Source of the DNA: Sandaracinus amylolyticus
GTDB lineage: Bacteria > Myxococcota_A > Polyangia > Polyangiales > Sandaracinaceae
Assembly (NCBI RefSeq): GCF_021631985.1
Contig: NZ_CP070225.1
Coordinates: 1,550,001-1,614,000 of the forward strand
DNA length: 64,000 nucleotides
Reading direction: 5' to 3'
Shown here piece by piece: positions 8,581-16,896 of the stretch (its first letter is position 1; every line of letters begins with the position of its first letter). Both the position numbers and the translations under genes were made by a program. Under the pieces are notes generated by a model. That model was given only the letters and a program-made list of their open reading frames with translations, ran no database searches and had not been told where the DNA came from.

Positions 8581-9867
8581 CTACCGTCGAACCCAGCCCA
8601 CGATCCGCTCCACAGCCTCGACCACCCGAGCGCAATGGCGCCTCAGGAACGTCTCGTCGAGCGGCTGCTCGCGCGGGATCACGCTCACCGCCGAGAGCGC
8701 GCGCGGCCCGTCGAAGTCGACGTACGCGAGGCGCGCGGTGAGCTCCTCCTCGGGTCGACCGAACACCGACCCCGGCAGCAGCGCGACGCCCGTGTCGTCG
8801 AGCAGCGCCTCGCACAGCGCGGTGCTCGTCGTGAGCCCCCGTGCGCGCATCGCGGCGCCGACGCCGCCGAAGTCCGGGAACACGTAGAACGCACCGACCG
8901 GCTGCGCGCAGTCGATGCCCGCCGCGACGAGCCTCCGCGCGCTCCATCGTCCGAGCGCCGCGAGCACGCGCCGCACCTGCTGCAGGTAACGATCGATGTC
9001 CTCGCCGCCCTCGAACGCGACGATCGCCGCGTGCTGCACCGGCGACGACGTCGACGTGTACGTCTCGCTCGCGACGCACGCCATCGCGTCGAGCAGCCCG
9101 CGCAGCTCCTGCGGGAACACGAACGCGCCGAGCCTCCATCCGCCCGCGCCGATCCACTTCGAGATCCCGGTCGAGAGGATCGTGCCCTCGGGATACCAGC
9201 GCGCGATCGACGCGTGCTGACCCTTGTGGTGCAGCTCCGCGTAGATCTCGTCGGCGAGCAGCAGCACGCCGTACTTCTGCGCGACGCGCGCGAGCTCGCG
9301 CAGCTCGTCCGCGCGATAGGTGAGGCCCGTCGGGTTGCTCGGATAGTTGAGCACGAGCAGGCGCGATCGATCCCCGCCGCGCTCGCACACCGCCGCGAGA
9401 TCGTCGGGGCGCAGCAGGTACTGATCCTCGCGCCGCGTCGGCAGCATCACGACCTCGCGCCCGAGCACGCGCGCCTGCGGCACGTACGAGACCCAGGACG
9501 GCGTCGGGATCAACAGGTCGCCGCTGAACGCGATCTGCAGCAGGAACACGAGCTCCTTGCTGCCCGGCCCCACGAGCACGTCCTCACCGGTGCGATCGAC
9601 GCCGAGCCTTCGCTCCACGTGCGCCGCGATCGCGCGACGCAGCGCGGGAAGACCCTGCGCCGGCAGGTACTCCTTCTCCGCCGCGGCCGCGCGCAGCGCG
9701 TCGACCATGCGATCGGGGATCGGGAACGGCGACTGCCCGAGCACGAGCTTGTAGACGTTGTCGCCGCGCGCGCGCATCGCGTCGCAGCGCTCCGCGATGC
9801 GCACGGCGGGCGAGGTCATCATCCCGCGCACGTGCGGGCTCAGCGTCGAATCGAGCGGACGTCTCAT
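8581..9867 (-). CDS. Class I/II pyridoxal-phosphate aminotransferase
   Basis: A 428-residue fold-type I aminotransferase. VLNYPSNPTGLTYRADEL carries the PLP-site Asn, LADEIYAEL the Asp and Tyr that contact the pyridine ring, and STGISKWIGAGGWRLG the Schiff-base Lys about 15 residues before a substrate-binding Arg. The final third has the expected small domain. It resembles aspartate/aromatic/branched-chain aminotransferases rather than a single well-defined enzyme. The gene faces away from mtnB-mtnD with about 90 bases between, so a role in the last salvage step (transamination of 2-oxo-4-methylthiobutanoate to methionine) is attractive but is inference. The start could instead be the ATG at 9885; neither has a strong ribosome site. 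Confidence 0.88.
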   Translation of the reverse strand: MRRPLDSTLSPHVRGMMTSPAVRIAERCDAMRARGDNVYKLVLGQSPFPIPDRMVDALRAAAAEKEYLPAQGLPALRRAIAAHVERRLGVDRTGEDVLVGPGSKELVFLLQIAFSGDLLIPTPSWVSYVPQARVLGREVVMLPTRREDQYLLRPDDLAAVCERGGDRSRLLVLNYPSNPTGLTYRADELRELARVAQKYGVLLLADEIYAELHHKGQHASIARWYPEGTILSTGISKWIGAGGWRLGAFVFPQELRGLLDAMACVASETYTSTSSPVQHAAIVAFEGGEDIDRYLQQVRRVLAALGRWSARRLVAAGIDCAQPVGAFYVFPDFGGVGAAMRARGLTTSTALCEALLDDTGVALLPGSVFGRPEEELTARLAYVDFDGPRALSAVSVIPREQPLDETFLRRHCARVVEAVERIVGWVRR

Positions 9868-9956
9868 TCGAAGGGGCGGCAGCATAGCAGCAGCCGTCGC
9901 ACGCTCGTCACCCGCCCGGTTGAACGGCATCACCGGGATGCGACAAGGTCACGACG

Positions 9957-10598
9957 ATGCGAACGAGCGACGAGATCCTGCGCGACGGCACCGACGTGCG
10001 CGCGGTGCTCTGCGAGCTGTGCCGGCGCTTCCACGCGCTCGGATGGGCATCGGGCACGGGCGGCGGCATCAGCATCCGCGAGGGCGCGCGGGTGTGGGTC
10101 GCGCCGAGCGGCGTGCACAAGGAGCTGATCGCGGAGGACGATCTCTTCGCGATCGACCTCGAGGGCACGCTCGTCGCCCCACCGCGCGATCCCGCGCTGC
10201 GCCCGAGCGCGTGCACGCCGCTCTTCCTGCACGCGTACCGACTGCGCGATGCCGGCGCGGTGATCCACTCGCACAGCAAGAGCGCGATGCTCGCGACGCT
10301 GCTCGCGGGCGACACGCTGCGCGTCTCGCGCCTCGAGATGATCAAAGGGCTCGCGGGGCACGGCTACCGCGACGAGGTCGTGGTGCCGATCCTCGAGAAC
10401 ACCGATCACGAGGAGCAGCTCGCGGACGGGCTCGAGGCCGCGATCCGCGCGTTCCCGCGCACCCACGCCGTGCTGGTGCGCGCGCACGGCGTCTACGTGT
10501 GGGGCCGCGACTGGCGCCAGGCGAAGGCGCACGCCGAGGTCTACGACTACCTGTTCGACGTCTACGTGCGCATGCGCCAGCTCGGGGTGACGCGATGA
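9957..10598 (+). CDS. mtnB: Methylthioribulose-1-phosphate dehydratase
   Basis: A 213-residue class II aldolase/adducin-fold zinc enzyme, the usual length for MtnB. It dehydrates 5-methylthioribulose 1-phosphate to 2,3-diketo-5-methylthiopentyl 1-phosphate in the methionine salvage pathway. Visible signatures are the N-terminal GWASGTGGGISIRE, WVAPSGVHKE, the metal-binding VIHSHSKSAM and a later His in VLVRAHGVYVWG. The gene overlaps mtnD by four bases (ATGA), a strong operon sign. No mtnC (enolase-phosphatase), mtnA or mtnK is in the window, so the intermediate step must be encoded elsewhere. Confidence 0.93.
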   Translation: MRTSDEILRDGTDVRAVLCELCRRFHALGWASGTGGGISIREGARVWVAPSGVHKELIAEDDLFAIDLEGTLVAPPRDPALRPSACTPLFLHAYRLRDAGAVIHSHSKSAMLATLLAGDTLRVSRLEMIKGLAGHGYRDEVVVPILENTDHEEQLADGLEAAIRAFPRTHAVLVRAHGVYVWGRDWRQAKAHAEVYDYLFDVYVRMRQLGVTR

Positions 10599-11029
10599 AG
10601 GCGTTCTGGCTCGACGATCACACCGCGATCGACGGCGACACGCTGCGCGCCGAGGGCGTGCACCACGATCACCACGAGGTCGGCGCGCACGACGGGCCGC
10701 TCGCCGCGCTGATGCGCGCGCAGGGCTACGTCGAGCGCGACGAGGTCGAGCTGCGTCCGACGACGCCCGAGCTCGACGTGCTGCTCGCGAAGTTCGATCG
10801 CGAGCACACGCACGACGAGGACGAAGTGCGCTTCGTGCTCGAGGGCGAAGCGGTGTTCGACATCCGCTCGCGCGACGATCGCTGGATGCGCGTCGTCGTG
10901 CGCGAGGGCGACCTCATCGTGGTCCCGAAGGATCGCAATCATCGCTTCGAGCTCACGGAGACGCGCACCGTGCGCGCCGTGCGGCTGTTCCGAGACCGCA
11001 AGGGCTGGGTCCCGCGCTATCGCGCGTGA
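10595..11029 (+). CDS. mtnD: Acireductone dioxygenase
   Basis: A 144-residue cupin. It oxidises the acireductone 1,2-dihydroxy-5-(methylthio)pent-1-en-3-one; with Fe2+ bound it yields formate and the 2-oxo acid precursor of methionine. The metal ligands are visible in FDREHTHDEDEVRFVLEG (two His and a Glu) and in KDRNHRFEL (third His). The protein is somewhat shorter than the roughly 180-residue bacterial enzymes, ending GWVPRY. It is translationally coupled to mtnB through an ATGA overlap. Its stop directly abuts the stop of the convergent Uma2 gene, with no bases between. Confidence 0.93.
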   Translation: MKAFWLDDHTAIDGDTLRAEGVHHDHHEVGAHDGPLAALMRAQGYVERDEVELRPTTPELDVLLAKFDREHTHDEDEVRFVLEGEAVFDIRSRDDRWMRVVVREGDLIVVPKDRNHRFELTETRTVRAVRLFRDRKGWVPRYRA

Positions 11030-11632
11030 TCAATCCTCGTCGAGGACTTCGTTCGGGTCGCGCGGCAGGAACAGGCGGCCCACCGGCAGCTCGATCGCCT
11101 CGAAGGGCGCGACCCGTACGACGTCGTTCTCGTCATAGGTGCCGACCTCGAGCCAGCGGCCGTGGTCGCGATCGAGCGCGAGCGCCTCGAGCGTGCGCGC
11201 TTCGGGATCGACGATCCAATAGTAGGAGACCTCGTGACGCGCGTAGAGGCGGCGCTTGGTCACGCGGTCCCGCACGCGGGTCGACGGTGAGAGGATCTCG
11301 CAAACCCAATCGGGCGCGATCGAGAGAGGACGCTGATCGGGTCGCGCCAAGCGCGAGCGGCGCCAGCCCGAGACGTCCGGACGCACCACGTCGTGCGGGC
11401 CGAGTGCGATGTCGACCTCGACGAAGATCCACCAGCCACCCGGTCCGCCGTGCCCGTCGTCGTCGTGGAAGGGCCCGCCCACGAAGCGCCCGAGCGCGCG
11501 CTGTACGTTCGAATGGCGCGGGCGAGGCGCCGGGAGAAGCTCCAGCGCGCCGCCGATCACCTCCGCGCGCACGTCGTCGGGCAGCCGGAGCAGATCCTCG
11601 TACGTCGCGAGCTTCTGCGCAGCGTTCGCCAT
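11030..11632 (-). CDS. Uma2-family (DUF820) putative nuclease-fold protein
   Basis: A 200-residue Uma2 protein. MANAAQKLATYEDLLRLPDD is a classic family N-terminus. It is followed by the core DVVRPDVSGWRRSR (Asp), DWVCEILSPSTRVRDRVTKRRLYARHEVSYYWIVDP (Glu, Lys, Tyr) and a beta-rich tail. The active-site pattern is complete, unlike many decayed copies. The gene converges on mtnD with abutting stops. Its 5' side is the 41-bp tandem repeat array at 11704-11908, which would lie in its promoter or leader region. The biological role of the family is unknown. Confidence 0.87.
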   Translation of the reverse strand: MANAAQKLATYEDLLRLPDDVRAEVIGGALELLPAPRPRHSNVQRALGRFVGGPFHDDDGHGGPGGWWIFVEVDIALGPHDVVRPDVSGWRRSRLARPDQRPLSIAPDWVCEILSPSTRVRDRVTKRRLYARHEVSYYWIVDPEARTLEALALDRDHGRWLEVGTYDENDVVRVAPFEAIELPVGRLFLPRDPNEVLDED

Positions 11633-11703
11633 GAACCGAAGCGTACCATCGGCTTCCGGGCGCGCTCGGAAGCGAATTCCGCGCGAAAGAAGGGTGCCGA
11701 GAA

Positions 11704-11908
11704 TCCTCGGACGCGAGATCCGGCCGCCCGAAGGGGCTCGGGGATCCTCGGACGCGAGCGCCGGCTGCCGGAAGGGCTCCGAGGGTCCTCGGATGCGAGC
11801 GCCGGCTGCCGGCGAGGCTGCGGCGATGCTCGGATGCGAGCGTCGGTCGCCGAAGAGGCTCCGATGGTCCTCGGACCGGCTCTCGGCCGTCCAGGAGGTC
11901 GTCCGAGG
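11704..11908. repeat. Five imperfect 41-bp tandem repeats
   Basis: The 343-bp gap 11633-11975 carries an array with exact 41-base phasing: units begin at 11704, 11745, 11786, 11827 and 11868. The best-kept part of each unit is tcctcggaygcgagcg, followed by a ccggctgccggaaggg-like block. The fifth unit is degenerate. Since 41 is not a multiple of three, the array is not protein-coding repetition. It lies between two divergent genes (Uma2 on the left, a hypothetical on the right), where it could host regulators or be a passive minisatellite. Confidence 0.8.
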
Positions 11909-11975
11909 AATTCCGCGCAGCGTCCCGGGCTTGCCCGAGCCGTCCGCGGCTACCATCCGGCGCAGGAGGTGCCGA

Positions 11976-12722
11976 ATGGCAGACGAGACCAAGCTGGTGG
12001 CGAACCGACAAGCGGCGGCGCGCGCCGTCGTGAGCGCGCTGGCGGTGCACGCGCGGGGCAAGGCCGACATGATCGAGGAGGCGCTCTTCCCAGGCGGCGT
12101 GCCCCGCGCGCTGACGATCGGCGGTTTGATCGACGCCCTGGGCGACGCGCTCGAGCGCCGCGCGCAGGCGATCGGTGACGCCGAGCGCGCGCTGGTTGCG
12201 GAGCACGCCGACGACGAGCCGGCGCGCACCGAGCGGGACGAGGCCGCGGCGGCGCTGCGCGACGCGATCACCGGCATCGCGCACTCGGTCAGCGGCGCGT
12301 ACGGCGACGCGATGCTCGGACGCTATCGCCTCGCGGGCGCGCCGCCCGACGGAGGTGATCTGCTGATCAACCGCGCGGGCATCATCCTCGGCAGGCTCGA
12401 GGCGGGCGCGCCTCGCGAGCCGGCGAGGAGGGGGCGGCGCGTCGACTTCGGCGATCTCGCCGAGGAGCTGCGCGAGGCGCTCGAGCGCCTCCAGCGCGCG
12501 CTCGGCGACGTGAAGCGCGAGGAGCGCGAGCTGCAGGGCGCGCAGTCGGCGCGCGACGCGCAGCTCCCGGAGTTCGAGCGGGTGTACGGTGGCGTCGCGA
12601 GCATCGCGTCGGGCCTGCTCGAGCTCGCGGGCGAAGCGGACCTCGCGGAGCGCGTGAAGCCGACGGTGCGCCGGCGCGCGGGGCTGGAGCCCGCCGCGCC
12701 CGAGGGTCCGAAGGAGGAGTGA
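11976..12722 (+). CDS. Hypothetical helical protein
   Basis: A 248-residue protein that I do not recognise. The ATG is fixed by a perfect AGGAGGT ribosome site at 11964-11970, six bases upstream. The sequence is Ala/Glu/Arg-rich and predicted largely alpha-helical, with heptad-like stretches at about 150-195 (DFGDLAEELREALERLQRALGD and on) that could form a coiled coil. There is no signal peptide, membrane segment or Cys. A short region near residue 110 (DAITGIAHSVSGAYGDAMLGRYRLAG) may be a conserved core. It is bounded by the tandem repeat array upstream and gene debris downstream, so no neighbour suggests a role. Confidence 0.75.
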   Translation: MADETKLVANRQAAARAVVSALAVHARGKADMIEEALFPGGVPRALTIGGLIDALGDALERRAQAIGDAERALVAEHADDEPARTERDEAAAALRDAITGIAHSVSGAYGDAMLGRYRLAGAPPDGGDLLINRAGIILGRLEAGAPREPARRGRRVDFGDLAEELREALERLQRALGDVKREERELQGAQSARDAQLPEFERVYGGVASIASGLLELAGEADLAERVKPTVRRRAGLEPAAPEGPKEE

Positions 12723-12875
12723 CGCGCGAGAGCGCGAGCTGACTACGCGACGGCGGTACGTGCCGGCGATCGCGTGCTCCTGGCGGGCCACGTCGATGGG
12801 CAATTCACGGCGGCCGGTACGACGATCGAAGCGACGTCTCGGACTGCGTTCGTGCTCTCCGCGCGTGTCGATTGA
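12723..12875 (+). pseudogene. Decayed 3' fragment of a repeat/propeller-type protein
   Basis: Directly after, and in frame with, the stop of the preceding gene, about 45 codons read RAGDRVLLAGHVDGQFTA and then end LSARVD before a TGA at 12873. The pattern (hydrophobic pair, AG, Gly-rich turn, FV...ARVD) resembles the last blade of SBBP/delta-60-like propeller repeats common in this group. Third positions are mostly G/C but less strictly than in intact genes. There is no start codon or ribosome site of its own, so I read it as a remnant. Confidence 0.3.
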
Positions 12876-12908
12876 TCGCGTCGTTGTGCGAGCGAACTCG
12901 AGACGGAT

Positions 12909-12942
12909 GAAGGGCGACTCGGCTCCGACCGAGTCGCCCTTC
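12909..12942. terminator. Strong hairpin between convergent genes
   Basis: A 14-bp perfect stem (gaagggcgactcgg and its complement) with a 6-base loop. It lies after the hypothetical gene and just downstream of the convergent lipoprotein gene ending at 12965. No clear T run follows, so it may act as an imperfect bidirectional terminator. Confidence 0.6.
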
Positions 12943-12964
12943 GTCGCTCACCATTTCGCGCGAA

Positions 12965-13525
12965 TCAGGTGGGCCCAGGCGCGCCTGCGTTGATCCAGTC
13001 CTCGATCAGCTGCCGCTGCGCCGCGTTCGCCGGCATCATGTTCCCGCACGTCGTGCCGTGCGTCTTCAGGTAGAGCACCGACATCGACGTGTTCCCGGGC
13101 ACGACCCGGCGGGTGTTCGCCGAGCAGTTCGCGCTCGCGCGGGCCTCTTCAGTGAGCTCCGCGTACACGGCGGCGTCGGTTCCCACGAGGCTGAAACCGC
13201 CCATCGCGGCGGCGCCATGGCACCCTCCGCCCCCGCAGGTGGGCATCAGCGACGCGCGCAGCTCCGCGAACGTCGGCTCGTCATCCCCACCACCACCATC
13301 CACACCGGCGTCCGTCCCGCCGCCTCCGCCCGAGTCCGCGCGGCCTGCGTCCACCGGCGGCGTGCCCGAGTCCTCGTCCGTGCCGGAGTCGGTCATCGCC
13401 TGCATGCCGGAATCACTGCCGCCTGTACCAGCGTCGTCCATCGAGTCGTCGCCGTCGTCGCCTCCGCATCCCAGCATCGCCAAAGCACACACGCACGCAC
13501 CCAGCACCAAGCGCCAGTCCCTCAT
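12965..13525 (-). CDS. Lipoprotein with C-x4-C-H cytochrome-like motif
   Basis: A 186-residue exported protein. ATG at 13525 is preceded by a GGAGGGA ribosome site. The leader ends in LAMLGC (Cys 20). Residues about 22-85 are a low-complexity linker (DDAG, DSG, GGGG) usual in this organism. The folded part (about 90-186) has MPTCGGGGCHGAAAMGGFSL and, near the end, CGNMMPANAAQRQLIEDWINAGA. This layout matches planctomycete/myxobacterial cytochrome c-like (PSCyt/DUF1588-neighbour) modules, but the spacing is C-x4-C-H rather than the usual C-x2-C-H, so heme attachment is uncertain. It is divergent from the DUF1592/DUF1552 pair, 273 bases away, and may belong to the same surface system. That 273-bp gap otherwise shows only GC-rich sequence with short hairpins. 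Confidence 0.8.
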   Translation of the reverse strand: MRDWRLVLGACVCALAMLGCGGDDGDDSMDDAGTGGSDSGMQAMTDSGTDEDSGTPPVDAGRADSGGGGGTDAGVDGGGGDDEPTFAELRASLMPTCGGGGCHGAAAMGGFSLVGTDAAVYAELTEEARASANCSANTRRVVPGNTSMSVLYLKTHGTTCGNMMPANAAQRQLIEDWINAGAPGPT

Positions 13526-13798
13526 TCGATCCCTCCGGTCCCCGTCCCCCAGGGCGGGGCGCCGCGAGCATAGATGGTGCCGAGGTCGCACCCGACGTTT
13601 CCGCACCGGCGTTTCCGCCGTGCGCGTACTGCGGGGGCCGGCGACCACGGCCCGCTCGGAACATCGGGGGCTCCAGCCCCGCGGCGCACGGAGCGCTCCA
13701 CGCTCCGCGATCGCGCCCGAAGCGCGCTGGAGACAGGCGATCCCATTGGCTCCATGTCCGCGTGACCCGCGGCCCATCACTTGCGAAGCGACGCGCGC

Positions 13799-15502
13799 AT
13801 GAACGCGCTCGCGCGACGCACGCTCTCACCAACGCCGCTGCTCGCCGCGCTCGCCCTACCTGTGGTCCTCTCGGGCTGCCAGGGCGAGCTCTTCGACGGT
13901 CCGGCGGGCCCTGGTGGACGCGACAACCCGATCTGTCGACAGGCGGAGGGCTGCGCTCCCGCGGAAGAGCTGCCCTCTCCCGCATCGCGCTTCCCGCGCC
14001 TCAGCCACCATCAGTACGAGAACACCGTCCGCGACCTCCTGCGCATCGACGCGACGGACGGCATCACCGACGCGTATCTCGGTGACGCGACCTCGACGAC
14101 CTTCGACAACAACGGCAACGAGCTGTACGTCGGAGAGGCGCTCTGGGGCGATTACCAACGCGGCGCAGAATCGCTCGCCGAGCGAGTGACGACCGACGCG
14201 ACCGCGCTCGCGCGCATCGTGCCGGAAGGCGCCGGCACCGACGCGCGGCGCTTCGTCGAGGGCTTCGGTCTCCGCGCGCATCGCCGGCCGCTCACCGCCG
14301 ACGAGGTCGACGGCTACGTCGCGCTCTTCGCGCGCGGCGCGACGGCTTACCCGGAGATGGACACCTTCGCGGGCGGCGTGCGCGTCGTGCTCGAGGCGAT
14401 GCTCCAGTCGCCGTACTTCCTCTATCGCGTCGAGCTCTCGACCGAGCGCGACGGCGACGTCATCCCGCTGAGCTCGTACGAGATCGCGTCGCGCCTCTCC
14501 TATGCGCTCTGGGACACGATGCCCGACGACGCGCTCTTCGAGGCGGCGCGCGGCGACTCGCTGCGCGGTGAAGAAGGCATCCGCGAGCAGGCTGCGCGTC
14601 TGCTCGCCGACGACAACGCGGCCGACACCGTCGCGGCGTTCCACTACCAGCTCCTCGACATGACGAAGTACGAGGACGTCTCGCGCTCGACGATGCTCTT
14701 CCCCGAGTTCACCGAGTCGATGCGCGCCTCGATGGTGAACGAGACGCAGTCGTTCGTGCGCCACGTGATCTTCGAGGAGAACGGCGGCTTCTCGCGCCTG
14801 ATGACGGCGCCGTACACGTTCGTCGACGCGGAGCTCGCGACGGTCTACGGCCTCGACGGCACCTACGACGACGCGATGGAGCGCGTCGATCTCGACCCCG
14901 CGCAGCGCGGCGGTCTGCTCACGCAGATCGGGTTCCTCGCGGCGCACTCGTCGTCGACCGATCCCGACGCGATCCACCGCGGCGTGTTCGTGAACCACCG
15001 CATCCTCTGCGCGCCGCTGCCGCCGCCGCCGATGATGGTGCCCCCGCTCCCCGCCGACGAGACGGGCGCGCTCACGATGCGCGAGCGCATCGACGCGCAC
15101 ACCGGCCCGGGCACCTGCGGCGCGGGCTGCCACGGCACGATGATCAACCCGATCGGCTTCGCGTTCGAGCACTACGACGCGCTCGGCCGCTGGCGCGACC
15201 AGGACCACGGTCAGCCGGTCGACGCGAGCGCGGAGTACACGTTCGACGGCACGATCGTCGACTACGAAGACGCGGTCGCGCTCTCGGGCGTGATCGCCGA
15301 GCAGCCGATGGCCCACCGCTGCTACGTGCGGCACTGGCTCGAGTACGCGTACGGTCGTCCGCCCTCGGCGCGCGACAATCCCGTGCTCTCGCGCGTGGGC
15401 AGCGCGTCGATCCAGGACGATCTCTCCGTGCAGGAGATCCTCGTCGAGCTCGTCGCGAGCCAGGGCTTCCGCACCCGTTCCACCACCGAGCTCGAGGACT
15501 GA
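13799..15502 (+). CDS. DUF1587/1595/1592/1588/1585 multidomain lipoprotein
   Basis: A 567-residue lipoprotein (leader ends VVLSGC, Cys about 27). It carries the whole domain series in order: DUF1587 (FPRLSHHQYENTVRDLLRI), DUF1595 (RRFVEGFGLRAHRRPLTADE), DUF1592 (SPYFLYRVELS to YEIASRLSYALWDTMPDD), DUF1588 (RGGLLTQIGFLAAHSSSTDP, then CGAGCHG) and DUF1585 (C-terminal, SIQDDLSVQEILVELVASQGFR). The C-x3-C-H in DUF1588 is a cytochrome-like motif with non-standard spacing. The family is abundant in Planctomycetota and Myxococcota and always travels with DUF1552 proteins; a role in extracellular polymer degradation or electron transfer has been suggested but is unproven. The next gene begins 5 bases after its stop. 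Confidence 0.9.
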   Translation: MNALARRTLSPTPLLAALALPVVLSGCQGELFDGPAGPGGRDNPICRQAEGCAPAEELPSPASRFPRLSHHQYENTVRDLLRIDATDGITDAYLGDATSTTFDNNGNELYVGEALWGDYQRGAESLAERVTTDATALARIVPEGAGTDARRFVEGFGLRAHRRPLTADEVDGYVALFARGATAYPEMDTFAGGVRVVLEAMLQSPYFLYRVELSTERDGDVIPLSSYEIASRLSYALWDTMPDDALFEAARGDSLRGEEGIREQAARLLADDNAADTVAAFHYQLLDMTKYEDVSRSTMLFPEFTESMRASMVNETQSFVRHVIFEENGGFSRLMTAPYTFVDAELATVYGLDGTYDDAMERVDLDPAQRGGLLTQIGFLAAHSSSTDPDAIHRGVFVNHRILCAPLPPPPMMVPPLPADETGALTMRERIDAHTGPGTCGAGCHGTMINPIGFAFEHYDALGRWRDQDHGQPVDASAEYTFDGTIVDYEDAVALSGVIAEQPMAHRCYVRHWLEYAYGRPPSARDNPVLSRVGSASIQDDLSVQEILVELVASQGFRTRSTTELED

Positions 15503-15507
15503 GCACG

Positions 15508-16896
15508 ATGCGCATCAATCGCAGAAAGTTCCTGGTCGGCGCGGCCGGCGCGACGGTCGCGCTCCCCGCGCTGGAGTCGTGGTTCGGCAATCGTGCGATG
15601 GCGGGCGGCGAGGATCGCGCGCGCTTCGCGGTGTTCGTGCGCGCCGGCAACGGCGTCGCGCAGCAGTGGAACGACGAGCCCGAGCAGTTCTGGCCGCGCG
15701 CGACCGGCGCGATCACCGCGGCGACGCTGCGTGATCAGAACGCCGATCGCGCGACGACCGAGCTCGCCGACTACGCGCCGCGCCTGAACCTGCTGAAGGG
15801 CATCCACCGCCCGTTCAGCACGCCGACCTGCGGTCACTCCGACTCGATCGTGCAGTGCCTCACGGCGGCGCAGATCAACGCGGGCGCGGGCAACGCGGCG
15901 CAGGCGCGCGGTGAGTCGGCGGACTGGCGCATCGCGCGGGCGATGAACCCGAGCGGGCGCGAGCCGCTGACGCTGATGGCGGGCCCGGGCTCGGCGTACA
16001 TCGCCGAGGGCCTGTCGTGGAGCGCGGCGGGCGTGCGCACGTCGGCCGAGCGATCGCCGCTCAACGCGTACATGCGCATGATGGGCCTCTCGTCGGCGCC
16101 GCCGGAGATCCAGGTGCGCATCGCCGAGCGCCGCATGAGCGTGAACGACCTCGTGCGCGATCAGATGCAGTCGGTGCTCGGGCGCACCGACATCAGCGCG
16201 CGCGATCGCCGCCGGCTCCAGCAGCACTTCGACGCGATCCGCGACACCGAGATCCGCATGAGCTGCGATCTCGACGAGAGCCTCGTCGACGCGATCAGCG
16301 CGATCGACAACCCGCAGGCGAACGACGTGCGACCCGACGTCGTGCGCCGCCACATGGACCTCGTCGCGTTCGCGTTCAGCTGCGACATCAACCGCGCCGC
16401 GACGATCCAGGTCGGCGAAGGCAACGATCAGACGCAGTACGAGATCGGCGGATCGCGCCTGCCGCGCTTCCACTGGATCTCGCACCGCATCTACTCGGAC
16501 GGCTCGGACGGCGAGACGATCCCGAACGCGGTCACGCTGCACCACCAGGTCGACCGGCTGCACCTGCAGATGTTCAAGTACCTGCTCGACCGTCTCGACG
16601 CGTATCCGTCGGCGTACGGCGGCACGCTGCTCGACGACTCGGTCGCGGTGTGGCTGAACGACCTCGGCAACGGCCCGCCGCACAGCGGAGACAAGGTGCC
16701 GTGGCTCCTCGCGGGCAGCGCGGGCGGGTTCCTCCGCACCGGTCAGTACCTCGACCTCGGTCGCGTGACGATCAACCGCGTGCTCAACACGATCATCAGC
16801 GCGGTCGGCGTCCGGAAGGACGACGGCTCGCTGGTCGACGACTTCGGTGACTCGAGCCTGACCGGCGGCCTGATCGATCAGATCGTGGCGACGTGA
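15508..16896 (+). CDS. DUF1552 protein with Tat signal
   Basis: A 462-residue protein beginning MRINRRKFLVGAAGATVALPA, a twin-arginine signal, so it is exported folded, probably with a bound cofactor or metal. The rest matches the DUF1552 family: RFAVFVRAGNGVAQQWNDEP near the N-terminus, STPTCGHSDSIVQCLTA, and the C-terminal IPNAVTLHHQVDRLHLQMFKYLLDRLDAYP followed by LLDDSVAVWLNDLGNGPPHSGDKVPWLLAG. The last part resembles the alkaline-phosphatase-like DUF1501 fold with its His pairs, suggesting metal-dependent chemistry. It is in a two-gene operon with the DUF1592 protein and converges on the NYN gene with abutting stops. Confidence 0.9.
   Translation: MRINRRKFLVGAAGATVALPALESWFGNRAMAGGEDRARFAVFVRAGNGVAQQWNDEPEQFWPRATGAITAATLRDQNADRATTELADYAPRLNLLKGIHRPFSTPTCGHSDSIVQCLTAAQINAGAGNAAQARGESADWRIARAMNPSGREPLTLMAGPGSAYIAEGLSWSAAGVRTSAERSPLNAYMRMMGLSSAPPEIQVRIAERRMSVNDLVRDQMQSVLGRTDISARDRRRLQQHFDAIRDTEIRMSCDLDESLVDAISAIDNPQANDVRPDVVRRHMDLVAFAFSCDINRAATIQVGEGNDQTQYEIGGSRLPRFHWISHRIYSDGSDGETIPNAVTLHHQVDRLHLQMFKYLLDRLDAYPSAYGGTLLDDSVAVWLNDLGNGPPHSGDKVPWLLAGSAGGFLRTGQYLDLGRVTINRVLNTIISAVGVRKDDGSLVDDFGDSSLTGGLIDQIVAT

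Noticed and set aside
11704-11908. CRISPR-like array
   Set aside because: The units are directly adjacent with no distinct spacers, and no cas gene is in the window.
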